Origin: Herminiimonas sp.
GTDB taxonomy: Bacteria > Pseudomonadota > Gammaproteobacteria > Burkholderiales > Burkholderiaceae_D
DNA length: 64,000 bases
Reading direction: 5' to 3'
Assembly (NCBI GenBank): GCA_028292265.1
Contig: JAQGMR010000052.1
Location: 1 to 64,000 of the forward strand
Shown here: piece after piece, positions 27,875-36,700 of the stretch
Layout of the letters: every line of letters starts with the position of its first letter
How positions within the stretch are numbered: the stretch's first letter is position 1
The notes under the pieces: generated by a model
What the model was told of the DNA's origin: nothing
Database searches by the model: none
What the model saw: only the letters and a program-made list of their open reading frames with translations
Program-made: the position numbers and the translations under genes

Positions 27875-27930
27875 ATTCAACCATTCAACCATTCAACGAT
27901 TCAACGATTCAACGATTCAACGATTCAACG
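27875..27930. repeat. Array 1: seven tandem 8-bp repeats ATTCAAC(C/G)
   Basis: Seven units without interruption, the first two ending in C, the next five in G, followed by imperfect forms (ATTGGATG, TTAACGAT). The period is 8 bp. It lies 130 bp after the par operon. Short-period direct repeats beside a ParA/RHH pair are the usual form of a type Ib centromere (parC/parH). Replication iterons are normally longer (17-22 bp). Confidence 0.75.
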
Positions 27931-28032
27931 ATTGGATGACTTAACGATTTCAATCGTTGCTGCATTTAATGTTCGCTCGTGTCGGACGAAAGTACAAACC
28001 TAGTGGTTGACTGGCTCAACGGTACGCCGTGA

Positions 28033-28072
28033 TAACCGTCTAACCGTATAACGGTATAACGGTATAACGGCA
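28033..28072. repeat. Array 2: five tandem 8-bp repeats TAAC(C/G)G(T/C)(A/C)
   Basis: Units are TAACCGTC, TAACCGTA, TAACGGTA, TAACGGTA, TAACGGCA, again with period 8. It is 100 bp from array 1 and shares its CAAC/TAAC core. Likely a second cluster of the same partition complex. Confidence 0.7.
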
Positions 28073-28106
28073 CCATCAGCGGACCGTTTGTCTCCACGTG
28101 CTTAAT

Positions 28107-28460
28107 TTAAAACATATCCGGACTGTGCCATGTCTCCGTCTCAAAAACCGGGAAACTGCTGTCACAGGCGCTGAACGAGTCGACGTTGTTCCACGGGTCG
28201 GAGTTATGTAACGAGTCAAACTGGTGCGATAGGTCACTCCCAAAAGGATTCCCGCCGACGTCGAAAATTTCGTCCATCATGGGGAGCCCGCTTGCGGGAT
28301 TTACCATGAAATGAGGCGTCGTGTCGGAGCTCTCCCAGCATGCAGTCGAGATGTCTGGTGTCGAGCTAATATCTATTGGGGCGCAATAGGCGTCGGACGC
28401 AGCGTCATTAGCGCAGTGCGGCGAAAACACCGAATCGAAAATTTTTAAAAGAAATACCAT
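28107..28460 (-). CDS. Hypothetical protein, acidic and aromatic, 117 aa
   Basis: ATG at 28460 with AAGGATAAGC upstream. The sequence starts MVFLLKIFDSVFSPHC; a central NPASGLPMMDEIFDVGGNPFG and a repeat-like Ser/Asp/Phe tail (SHQFDSLHNSDPWNNVDSFS) follow. I recall similar small NPxTGLPM...GGNPxG proteins in accessory regions of proteobacteria, of unknown function. Probably cytosolic and largely disordered. Convergent with the repeat arrays. Confidence 0.6.
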   Translation of the reverse strand: MVFLLKIFDSVFSPHCANDAASDAYCAPIDISSTPDISTACWESSDTTPHFMVNPASGLPMMDEIFDVGGNPFGSDLSHQFDSLHNSDPWNNVDSFSACDSSFPVFETETWHSPDMF

Positions 28461-28654
28461 GCTTATCCTTGTTTTGTTTTACTGGGGAAGTCATTATATC
28501 GCGCGCAGCACCTACCCTTTTAGCTATTTTCTATGATTGAATAAAAGAACTCCTTCTTTTGGTCGATTTTTTGGTCATTCGCCACGTCGCGTCTTTTTAG
28601 AGGTCTGTCGCTATACGTGTAGCAGCAATACGCTGTGCCACCGAGGACAACACC

Positions 28655-28888
28655 ATGAGATTCAAAGAACCGTTCTTTTCGATGATTAATAAAGGCGAAA
28701 CTTTGGCAGTTATTCAGGCGCCTGATAAAGCGACGGCCCGCGCCCGTGCGAAGTTGATTCGCCACATTGTGATGATTCCTGACGGGTGCACGGTTAAGCG
28801 TGCTAAACGGACGGCGTGTAGAAGCGCTGTTTTTTTCGAGGGCCATTTCAGAGCGTTGGAAGACATGTTTGACGAGGCCGGCGTTTGA
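28655..28888 (+). CDS. Small hypothetical protein, 77 aa
   Basis: ATG at 28655. The sequence has a beta-alpha-beta look (FSMINKGETLAVIQAPDKAT then ARARAKLIRH) with a basic C-terminal half. Its stop overlaps the TTG start of the next gene, so the two are probably co-translated. No family recognised. Confidence 0.55.
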   Translation: MRFKEPFFSMINKGETLAVIQAPDKATARARAKLIRHIVMIPDGCTVKRAKRTACRSAVFFEGHFRALEDMFDEAGV

Positions 28889-29205
28889 CGACCGTGCCCC
28901 TCGGGGCGTCCTGTGTAGAAGTCGACCTGGACGAAATCATCAATCGGTTGCTTCGCATGGTTATAGACGACCCGATGCTTGCTCAAGCGACGGACGGTGA
29001 CCACGATTTGCCAGTGGACGCCGTGCCCTATTTGGTTGAAAAACTGGACCACGCATTTGCGATATGCGGCGTCGGTGATGAACAGACCGCAGCTGCAGGG
29101 TTTAGAGAGCTGGCGCACTGGATAGATAGGTCTGCCCGGTTCTATCGCGCGCGGTGTGCGGTCGAACTGCTGACTCAAGATGTAGTGCCGCACTCGGTGC
29201 ACTGA
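28885..29205 (+). CDS. Small hypothetical protein, 106 aa
   Basis: TTG start at 28885 inside the stop of the preceding gene, with GAGG 7 bases upstream. Acidic helical protein (EVDLDEIINRLLRMVIDDPM, YLVEKLDHAFAICGV). No known motif. Overlapping arrangement suggests it is the second gene of a two-gene unit. Confidence 0.5.
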   Translation: MTTVPLGASCVEVDLDEIINRLLRMVIDDPMLAQATDGDHDLPVDAVPYLVEKLDHAFAICGVGDEQTAAAGFRELAHWIDRSARFYRARCAVELLTQDVVPHSVH

Positions 29206-29270
29206 GTTTCTGCGTGATGGTGACTACACTGTACTGACAGAGTGTTCTGTCGCCTCAAAGGACATTTGAT

Positions 29271-29726
29271 ATGCAAACTCAGGACCTGTTGTATCTCGAC
29301 TTCTCTCGCAACGCTGCCGGCGCCGTAATCGGAAATCTAACGCTTGGCGACGAGCCACTGCTTTCAACGTCGCATCCTGCCACGCTGGCCGCGGCGGTAT
29401 ATGCGATGGGAGCGTCGGCTATAACAATGAAGACGGCGGACGGCGAATGCAAGATTCCGTTCCCGTTGACGTACGTGACAGTGTTCGGACGGGAAGCCAA
29501 CCTTGCGGAGGATGAGATTGTCTTTTTACGTGCGTTCGGCACGTTCTCACATATCGCATTTGACGCTCCAGAGGATTTTGATATTTACAGTGAGGACCAC
29601 CTTAGAGCTACTGTCGAGCACCTGCCACGGCAGTTAGTGGTCATTCGTCCCAAGACGCCTGAACCAAAGGGGTGGGCAAAGATTTTTAAGGCCAAAAATT
29701 CGTTTATTTATTACCCTTTTTGCTAA
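29271..29726 (+). CDS. Hypothetical protein, 151 aa
   Basis: ATG at 29271, AAAGGACATT just upstream. Mixed alpha/beta protein with LYLDFSRNAAGAVIGNLTLG, FPLTYVTVFGREANLAEDEI and a basic C-terminus (PKGWAKIFKAKNSF). No named family. It is followed within 8 bp by a good terminator, which supports it as a real transcription unit. Confidence 0.6.
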   Translation: MQTQDLLYLDFSRNAAGAVIGNLTLGDEPLLSTSHPATLAAAVYAMGASAITMKTADGECKIPFPLTYVTVFGREANLAEDEIVFLRAFGTFSHIAFDAPEDFDIYSEDHLRATVEHLPRQLVVIRPKTPEPKGWAKIFKAKNSFIYYPFC

Positions 29727-29733
29727 GGGACCT

Positions 29734-29767
29734 AACCGCGGGGGCGCAAGCTGCCGCGGTTTTTTTC
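29734..29767 (+). terminator. Rho-independent terminator
   Basis: AACCGCGG, a 12-base loop, CCGCGGTT and TTTTTT immediately after the stop of the 151-residue protein gene. Confidence 0.85.
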
Positions 29768-30126
29768 TTGTGCCTCAGCTCGGTGGTAAGGGCCCTACAG
29801 AACGCATTAAAGCATGCAGTCCGACTGCTCGGATGTAGACGAGAATCTGACAGCGCTCCGCGCCCACGGAGTTATAGGGCTTTTGGAACTCCTCCGACTG
29901 CCGGGTTTTATCTGCGTCGCACTGTGCTTGGCATTCTTAAGCGCCAACTCGAAAGGCACCAACCGTCGGATATAAAACTTTTACCGAAGAGCCGATGTGA
30001 GGGTCGGCTTTTTGCGATGCGAAGGGTGTTATTAAGCAGATGGCCCGAACCCTTTGGAACCAAGGGGTTAGGCCTCTTTTACTGCGCCGCAGCATAACAA
30101 TTACGCTGCAGGCTCCGTGACGTTAC

Positions 30127-30141
30127 CGTGAGTTACTCACG
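30127..30141. promoter_or_regulatory. Inverted repeat A (operator-like)
   Basis: CGTGAGT-T-ACTCACG, a perfect 7-bp dyad, followed by ATATATG. It resembles inverted repeat B 140 bp downstream (CGTGAA...TTCACG then ATATG). Confidence 0.5.
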
Positions 30142-30277
30142 ATATATGCGCTTACGTCTGGACATGTCTGTTAATGCTTCGCGGGACGGTGTGGCGCGGG
30201 CACATGGTGCACTTCCAAATCGTCGAACATGCGACCCGTTCCAGTACCTCCTAATTGCCTCGAGCTTGTGGAAACGA

Positions 30278-30302
30278 CATATCGTGAACACTTCACGATA
30301 TG
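30278..30302. promoter_or_regulatory. Inverted repeat B (operator-like)
   Basis: CATATCGTGAA-CAC-TTCACGATATG, a perfect 11-bp dyad with a 3-base centre, 90 bp before the small gene pair at 30391-30908. Together with repeat A it has the look of a regulator's binding sites. Confidence 0.55.
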
Positions 30303-30390
30303 CTAAAGCGACCGCGGACCAACGGAGGGCCGTACCCGTCGGGCGTGGCACTTCTCCACTTGGCAGAATGATTGAACGTTGGAGAGAACG

Positions 30391-30633
30391 ATGATGGGTC
30401 GCCCCAAGATGCAGGTTAAGCCCGACGACGCGGAATTCCTCTACCTGGATGTCCACATGCGATTTAGCCGGCATGGCCGCGAATTCCTTAAAAGTCACGT
30501 AAAGATGTTCGAGGCGAAGGAGGCTTTGGAAAAGGTGGATTGTCATAGCCGGCCGGCGACGCACGAGGAAAAAACTGCTCTAGCGCAAGTCCTACATGAG
30601 TGGCTAGTGACCTATGTGAGCGATGATGGATGA
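30391..30633 (+). CDS. Small hypothetical protein, 80 aa
   Basis: ATG at 30391 with GGAGAG 5 bases upstream; a TTG 12 bases earlier is in frame but poorer. Polar, helical protein (MFEAKEALEKVDCHSRPATH, LAQVLHEWLVTYV). Overlaps the next gene by 4 bases. Two operator-like inverted repeats lie upstream. Size and layout would fit a toxin-antitoxin or regulator pair, but no known family matches. Confidence 0.55.
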   Translation: MMGRPKMQVKPDDAEFLYLDVHMRFSRHGREFLKSHVKMFEAKEALEKVDCHSRPATHEEKTALAQVLHEWLVTYVSDDG

Positions 30634-30908
30634 CGAGGATGTTGGCTACAAGGCGTCAGCAAACCGCCAAAGCCAAAAGCAAACTGACCCACGTTCCAAT
30701 GTCTAGGACCGCAGCACGAAACTTCGCGCATTTCGCCAAAAAACTAGGCGTCGACCGGAGGAAAGTGTTCGAGACGCTTGGGGAGTGGATAACGACCTTT
30801 GAAGGCTCACGCGCTGTGAACCTAGCCTATGCGCAAGCGCAGTCGGCACAATCAGCCCTTAGCGCACCGGGGGCGCCGGCAAGCACAAGCGGTCGCCGGG
30901 CTACTTAA
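30630..30908 (+). CDS. Small basic hypothetical protein, 92 aa
   Basis: Starts inside the stop of the previous gene (ATGA). The N-terminal half is Lys/Arg-rich (MTRMLATRRQQTAKAKSKLT), followed by a helical core (ARNFAHFAKKLGVDRRKVFE) and an Ala/Gln/Ser-rich tail. Possibly nucleic-acid binding because of its charge, but this is only inference. Confidence 0.5.
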   Translation: MTRMLATRRQQTAKAKSKLTHVPMSRTAARNFAHFAKKLGVDRRKVFETLGEWITTFEGSRAVNLAYAQAQSAQSALSAPGAPASTSGRRAT

Positions 30909-30981
30909 TTCCCGGGTCGCAGTCCCCTCGAACGGCGGCTGGACCAAGATGAAGTACTAGCCGCGGTGTCGTTTCCGCACC

Positions 30982-31422
30982 CTAATGACACCCGCCACCG
31001 TGCGCTCCTAGGTTGGCTGGCGCTCCGCCCTCTGCGTTAGCGAGCGTCTGCAAAATTTCGCAGTCCTTGACGGCTTGCGTGGACCGACACAGGCTCCGCA
31101 GCCTTTTGAGCTGCTTTTGCAGCCCTTGCAGCTCGTCGATTCGCTGGGCCACATGGTCAATATGCTTGTCGAGTAGGTCGTTGACGGCAGAGCAGCTCGC
31201 CTCCGGCGCATCCTGGAACGCCTGAAGACTGCGAATTTCGTCCAACGTCATGTCGAGCGACCTGCAGTGCCGGACAAATTGCAGCCGTTCGAGGTGCCGT
31301 TGGCCATACAGCCGATAGTTACCTTCGGAGCGCGCCGGCGCGGGCAGCAAGCCCTCCCGCTCGTAGTAGCGAATTGTCTCTACCTGGGCGCCTGTGCGCT
31401 CCGCTAACTCTCCAATCTTCAT
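30982..31422 (-). CDS. cadR: MerR-family Cd(II)/Pb(II)-responsive regulator
   Basis: 146 residues from ATG 31422 (MKIGELAERT; a second in-frame ATG lies 15 bases upstream). The N-terminal winged helix (VETIRYYEREGLLP, NYRLYGQRHLERLQF) is typical of MerR. Metal-site cysteines fall at about 77, 112 and 121, close to the C77/C112/C119 set of CadR/PbrR. The C-terminus GAHGGGCH adds further His/Cys. It should bind the dyad in the divergent promoter and switch on the adjacent transporter on Cd or Pb binding. Divergent from the CDF gene at 31528. Confidence 0.85.
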   Translation of the reverse strand: MKIGELAERTGAQVETIRYYEREGLLPAPARSEGNYRLYGQRHLERLQFVRHCRSLDMTLDEIRSLQAFQDAPEASCSAVNDLLDKHIDHVAQRIDELQGLQKQLKRLRSLCRSTQAVKDCEILQTLANAEGGAPANLGAHGGGCH

Positions 31423-31470
31423 CTGTTCGGTGTCCATGGTGTGCCTCGTCTTTATTGTGCGCGAATCCTC

Positions 31471-31501
31471 TTGACCTTGTAGTGGCTACAGGGTTTTAAA
31501 T
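31471..31501 (+). promoter_or_regulatory. MerR-type promoter with operator dyad
   Basis: TTGACC (-35, 31471-31476), a 19-bp spacer, TTAAAT (-10, 31496-31501). The overlong spacer contains ACCTTGTAG-TGG-CTACAGGGT, an operator dyad with one mismatch. This is the classic layout activated by MerR-family regulators through DNA untwisting. Confidence 0.85.
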
Positions 31502-31527
31502 AGCACTATACCGAACAAGGAACCCCA

Positions 31528-32190
31528 ATGTCTGATTGCTGCTCCGGAGGGTGCGCCTCCGACAAACCGCCTGTCGACACAAAATACCGCCTCATCCTGT
31601 GGATAGCCCTCGTGGTGAACCTGAGCATGTTTGGCGTGGAAATCATAAGCGGTTGGCGGTCCGGCTCCTCGGCCCTGCTTGCAGACGCCGTTGACTTCAT
31701 GGGCGACTCTCTCAACTACCTGACATCGCTCGTAGTCCTCGGGATGCCCTTGCTCTGGCGCTCCAGAACCGCGTTGGTCAAGGGCGCCACGATGGGCGCC
31801 TACGGTCTATTTGTACTTGGTGCCACCGCCTGGCACTTTGCAACCGCGACTGTTCCCAAGGCTGAAACTATGGGAGCGGTCGCCTTATTGGCGTTCGCCG
31901 CCAACGGCGTGGTTGCCCTGCTCCTTTTCGCCTATCGAAACGGCGACTCGAATATGCGGGCAGTCTGGCTCTGCACGCGGAACGACGTGATTGGGAATTT
32001 TGCAGTGATGCTGGCGGCGCTCGGCGTGGCTGGAACGGGGTCCGGTTGGCCAGACATTGCCGTGGCGTCTGTGATGGGCGTCTTAGGCCTGACGGCGGCA
32101 CGTTCTGTGATTGTCCATGCCAGGACCGAGCTGGCGGCCGCTACGCCTAGTACGGATAGGCCCTTGACTGTCGAATTTAAGCGGCGTTAG
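31528..32190 (+). CDS. CDF-like divalent metal cation transporter
   Basis: 220 residues with about six transmembrane helices. It starts MSDCCSGGCASDKPP, a Cys-rich arm likely to bind soft metals. Helix 2 has SSALLADAVDFMGDSLNYL, the CDF metal-site pattern, and helix 5 NDVIGNFAVMLAA. The long C-terminal cytoplasmic domain of typical CDF proteins is missing, as in the short CzcD-like transporters paired with CadR regulators. Probably exports Cd, Pb or Zn from the cytosol using the proton gradient. Transcribed from the MerR-type promoter 27 bp upstream. Confidence 0.8.
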   Translation: MSDCCSGGCASDKPPVDTKYRLILWIALVVNLSMFGVEIISGWRSGSSALLADAVDFMGDSLNYLTSLVVLGMPLLWRSRTALVKGATMGAYGLFVLGATAWHFATATVPKAETMGAVALLAFAANGVVALLLFAYRNGDSNMRAVWLCTRNDVIGNFAVMLAALGVAGTGSGWPDIAVASVMGVLGLTAARSVIVHARTELAAATPSTDRPLTVEFKRR

Positions 32191-32249
32191 AGCTTGCCCA
32201 AACGCGGCCAGCACATACCTACGACTTAATGCCGAGGCCTTGTCTGTTT

Positions 32250-33752
32250 TTACGACATTGTCGCCTTTGAAGCGGACACCTTCGTCTCAAGGCTCGCATC
32301 AATCAGCACAATGTCTTCTCGGGCGAGAAGGTCAAGCCTAGTTAATATCGCAATCACCCGACTCCTTTCGGCTTCAGTAAAAAACAAGATTACCTTTATG
32401 GCGGGGCACTGCGCGTTAGCGTTTCGGTAAATCTTTACCTGATGCTGGAGATTTTTCTCTAAGCCGGTATTTTTTGCTAACTTAAACTCCACGAGACACG
32501 CATCGGACCTCCCCTTAGAAATCTTGTAATCAACAGGCCCCCGGCCATTGTTTACTTCGGCATTGACATCTAAATCGGTATGCGACCACGTAAGTCTATA
32601 CATAACATGGACATCGGCCTCTCGTTGAACCGGCTTTCCATCAATGTAGAATATGCGATGCGCACCATTGTCTTCGATAGCATGTTTCAAAAAATGCACC
32701 CGAGCTAAACTCTCCGCGTAAGAGTTGCCTGGCGAATAGAAGTCGCTTTTAAGAAGATACCCGTCGATAAGCTGTTTAACGTTTTCAATAAATTGCTCTT
32801 CCGTTTCTCGAACCTTAATGTCACTCTGTGTATGGGCGCTGGCCCCGGTCGATTCTTTCAGCAGAATATACTGGTCAAGCAGTTCGTGAAACTTCTCGAA
32901 AGTGCTCAGGGCCGCCGCCCGGTACTCCTTGGCAGTACTTTCCTCATCAATCTGCGCGTAGAGGTGCTCGTTAATTTGCTGTCGAAGCATGCCATCAGGA
33001 ATAGCCGCGCAGACCGTGTCAAATTGCTCGACCATATCTCCCTGATTTATCCAAGCATCGTCACGAGTCAATATCGCCTTTGGCGTCAGCAACACGAAGT
33101 CTCCGTTGATGTACGGAAGATTGAAAGTCCCGCTTTTCCAACGTCTTAAGTCGTAATCAAAGGTCACTCGGTCTATCTTGCATTGCCTTCGATTTGCTGG
33201 GTCGAGGTGCGCTATTGCGAAGCTTTCCGTGTATTGAAGGAGGAAAGCCTTAATAAGGTTTGTAGTGAAGTCGCTTAAGTGGTCCCGGCCCACGCCGCCG
33301 CTTAGCAGGCCGAGCTTTTCGAGATGGCTACCATTTGAAACGGTTTCGTCGCCGAAATTTCGGAAAGCAGTGGTGAAATTTCGAGCGAGAGATTTTGCAA
33401 AATCAGGACCAAGGCCGGTTCCGCTGTTACCGGACTTACTGAATCCAAGCCAGTTCTGCCTAACCTCCTTAAAAAGCAACCAATGAGACACATTTGCGGC
33501 CGTAAGCTCAGAGGCGATTGCTCGGTCACGAATGAAGCGCAAATACCTAATTATCTCGATATGCAAAACACGATATTGTTCGTCCGCGCTGTCGAATAAT
33601 AAAAACGGGTCAATAAACAACGGCAAGTCATTTATTAGTGCGATATTGAACGCACCGTATTCATCAAGGGTCTTCGGTTCGACTTTGAAGAAATCGGAGA
33701 AATAAACTCTGTGCTCGTAAATGCGCGGCGTCGTCGGTTGGACAGAGGTCAT
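32250..33752 (-). CDS. Type I R-M associated protein with PD-(D/E)XK-like C-terminus
   Basis: 500 residues. Starts 3 bp after the hsdR stop, so it is translationally linked to the restriction operon. N-terminal part has LINDLPLFIDPFLLFD and HIEIIRYLRFIRDRA, then a long helical middle. The C-terminal about 130 residues show GRGPVDYKISKGRSDACLVE-FKLAKN and LQHQVKIY: an Asp, then E-x-K, then a Gln-containing helix, the layout of the PD-(D/E)XK nuclease fold. I know similar proteins from defence neighbourhoods but no name for them. It may be an extra effector or a partner of HsdR. Confidence 0.65.
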   Translation of the reverse strand: MTSVQPTTPRIYEHRVYFSDFFKVEPKTLDEYGAFNIALINDLPLFIDPFLLFDSADEQYRVLHIEIIRYLRFIRDRAIASELTAANVSHWLLFKEVRQNWLGFSKSGNSGTGLGPDFAKSLARNFTTAFRNFGDETVSNGSHLEKLGLLSGGVGRDHLSDFTTNLIKAFLLQYTESFAIAHLDPANRRQCKIDRVTFDYDLRRWKSGTFNLPYINGDFVLLTPKAILTRDDAWINQGDMVEQFDTVCAAIPDGMLRQQINEHLYAQIDEESTAKEYRAAALSTFEKFHELLDQYILLKESTGASAHTQSDIKVRETEEQFIENVKQLIDGYLLKSDFYSPGNSYAESLARVHFLKHAIEDNGAHRIFYIDGKPVQREADVHVMYRLTWSHTDLDVNAEVNNGRGPVDYKISKGRSDACLVEFKLAKNTGLEKNLQHQVKIYRNANAQCPAIKVILFFTEAERSRVIAILTRLDLLAREDIVLIDASLETKVSASKATMS

Positions 33753-33754
33753 TC

Positions 33755-36700
33755 TTATCCCGGCGCCCGCGTGGCGTGAAAGGCTTTATAGACCGCGGAT
33801 GCCATCATCCCTTGCATCGCCGCGAAGATTCGCTCGTCGGATAACAGCTGTTTCGCAATGGAGTTGTGGGCGTCCATTCCGTCAACAACCGTGTCAGCGA
33901 AAATCGCCTTGAAATCTCCCAGGCTGAACTGCTCCTCCGTATTGTTGGCGGCCTGTTCAGCCAAGGCGCCGCTCTCGAGTAGTTTGCTTTCCATCGTCTT
34001 CACATAGCCGATAAAATCGGCCTCGGTTAGCTCTCCCGCAAACAAGTCATTCATCTTCGAGACTATCTCGGAAAGTCGTTTTTCTTCGTCGGTCTTACTC
34101 TGCCCGCTACCTGTCTCGCCGGCCGGCGCCAAACGCTCGATTTCGCCCTTCTCTAGGTCGAGCTTTTGTTCGCCCAACTTCTGTAGACGATAGTGAGTGA
34201 GTCGGACATCTGAGTCGAGCTCCAAGATACTCGAAGAGCTATGCTCCGCAATTCGCGGCATAAGGTTTTTGCCGAAGACGTAGAGCTTTTCTAGCTCGTC
34301 ATCGTTGTAGGGGATTATCTGGGACAGAAAGTCGTACAAGCGCAGGAATGACCCGAGGTCCTTCCGGAACTGATGCGCATCTTCTTCTTCAAGGTGCTGC
34401 CACCTATCGGCGGCCAGCTTCAGGTAAGTATGCAGGGCGGACTGCTGGCGCTTCGGGTTGAAGAAGGCATCCCCAAAAAGCTCTACCTCAGACCAAAGAT
34501 AAACGCCTGCTTTTGATAGCTTTGTCTGCAGTTCGTGCACCAGGTTCGGGTCCGTCACGCCAGACAGCTCCGCTGTCCGGTAATAGGGCTTGAAACTCGC
34601 TAGAATCTCTTCGGGCTCGTTAACAAAGTCCAATACGAACGTGTCTTCCTTGTCCGGCCTAGTCCGGTTCAGACGAGACAGGGTTTGTACCGCCAGGACA
34701 CCAGATAAACGCTTGTCGACATACATCGTGTGAAGCAGCGGCTGGTCAAAGCCTGTTTGGTACTTATTGGCGACCAGAAGAACCCGGTATTCGTCATCCT
34801 TGAACGCTTCGGACGGCTCGCGACCATTAAGGCCAGGGTTCATGCTGGCTTCGCTGAATTCATTCGGTCCTGAATCTGCATCGGCGACTTTCCCGGAGAA
34901 AGCGACCAATGCCTGCAGGTCAGTGTACCCGCGGTCTTTGATGTATTTGTCGAACGCCAGTTTGTAGCGTACGGCTGCTTTCCGGCTGTCAGTCACGACC
35001 ATTGCCTTGGCCTTGCCGCCAATCTTGTGTGCCACTTTCTCGCGGAAGTGCTCGACGATAACGACCACTTTCTGGGCGATGTTGTGGGGGTGTAGCCGGG
35101 CATACCGTCCAAGTGCCTTGGCGGCCTTCCCAGACGGCACCAGCTTCTCGTCCGCAGTCGCTCCTAGCTTGTAGAACATCTGGTAGCTGCAGTAGTTCTC
35201 CAGCACGTCCAAGATGAAACCTTCCTCAATTGCCTGGCGCATGGAATAGACGTGGAACGCTTCTGGCAGGCCGCTAGGCCCCGGCCGCCCGAACAGCTCC
35301 AAAGTTTTCGACTTCGGCGTCGCGGTGAAGGCGAAATAGCTGACGTTGGTTGGTCGAGCACGGGACGCCATTACTTCGTTAATCACGTCCTCTGCAGTGA
35401 CGTCGTCAGGGTCAATCTCGACATCCACCTCAACTTCCACCGCCTGGCCATCCAGCTCGACAGTCACAAACTGCTTCTTCTTGACCGAGGTAAGTGCTTT
35501 CCTAACCTTCTGGGCCGCTGCCCCAGACTGGCTGGAATGCGCTTCGTCGACAATCAGTCCAAAGCGCTTGTCCTTCATTCCCTGGACCTTTTCAAGGATG
35601 AACGGGAATTTTTGAATGGTTGTTACGATGATGGGCGCACCGGCCGTAAGCGCCTCGGCTAGCTGTGTGCTGTTCTGGTCAATATTTTGGACGACACCTG
35701 CCTTCTGCTCGAACTGGGCGATGGTTTCCTGCAGCTGCTTGTCGAGCACCTTCCGGTCCGTGATAACAATGACAGAGTCAAAGACCTTTTTTCCATCCGC
35801 GCTGTGCAGCGATGCCGCGCGATGGGCCGTCCAAGCAATCGAGTTGGACTTGCCGGAGCCCGCCGAGTGCTGAACTAGATAGCAGTGCCCGGCACCTTCC
35901 TCGGCCGCCGCCTTAACTAGTCGGAGAACCACGTCAAGCTGGTGGAAGCGAGGGAAAATAAGCGTCTCCCGAGTCTCCTTCTTGCCCTTTACCTCGACAT
36001 CCTTCACTTCTAGGTGCAAGAAGTTGCCGAGAATGTCGAGCCACACGTCTTTGGACCATACAAGCTCCCACAGGTACCAGGTGGGGTAGCCCTTACCTCT
36101 GATTGCGGGTGGGTTGCCGGCGCCGGCGCCGCCGAGGCCATCAGGCTTTCCCAGGTTGAAGGGCAGGAAGAACGTGTTCTCCCCTTCGAGCTTGGTCGCC
36201 ATGAAAACTTCGTCGGTCGATACGGCAAAGTGGACGAGAGCGCGCGTTTTGAACTGCAGCAGCGCTTCGATGTCCTTCGTCTTCGCGTCTCTTGGCAGCC
36301 GGTCTTTCTTGTACTGGGTGATGGCGTCGCGAATGTTCTGGGTCAGGTCCGTCTTCAGTTCGGCAGTAGCGACCGGAAGGCCATTCACGAATAGAACGAC
36401 GTCTATGCTTTTCTCGTTCGACAGGCTGTAGTGGAGCTGGCGGATGGCCGTCAGGCGGTTCTGCTCGTAGAGCGCTGAAAGGTCCGGATTCTTGTCATGC
36501 GCCGGCCGGAACTGGCATAGCTGGAACTTGGCATCGCGGTCCTTGAAGCCGTTGCGCAGTAATTGCAGTGTGCCGTGCCTGTCCAGCTGCTCAGCGACGC
36601 GTTTGACGAAAATCTTCTCGGATTCGCCGTTGTGCCAACGCTTGAATTTTGCCCACTCAACGGGCTGGGTAACCTGCACAAAGGCGAGCAGGTCTTCTGG

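Larger units (their letters stand above)
29768..30390. other. Intergenic region with hairpins and paired inverted repeats
   Basis: 620 bp without a supported gene. It holds a second terminator-like hairpin at 29990-30013 (AGCCGA/TCGGCT then T run) and a hairpin near 30049-30065 (AACCCTT/AAGGGGTT), then two inverted repeats at 30127-30141 and 30278-30302. The frame 29720-30097 across it is interrupted in logic by these hairpins and is not protein-like. Confidence 0.5.

Noticed and set aside
27875-28072. Repeat arrays as CRISPR
   Set aside because: Units are 8 bp and contiguous with no spacers, and no cas genes are near; partition-site repeats fit.
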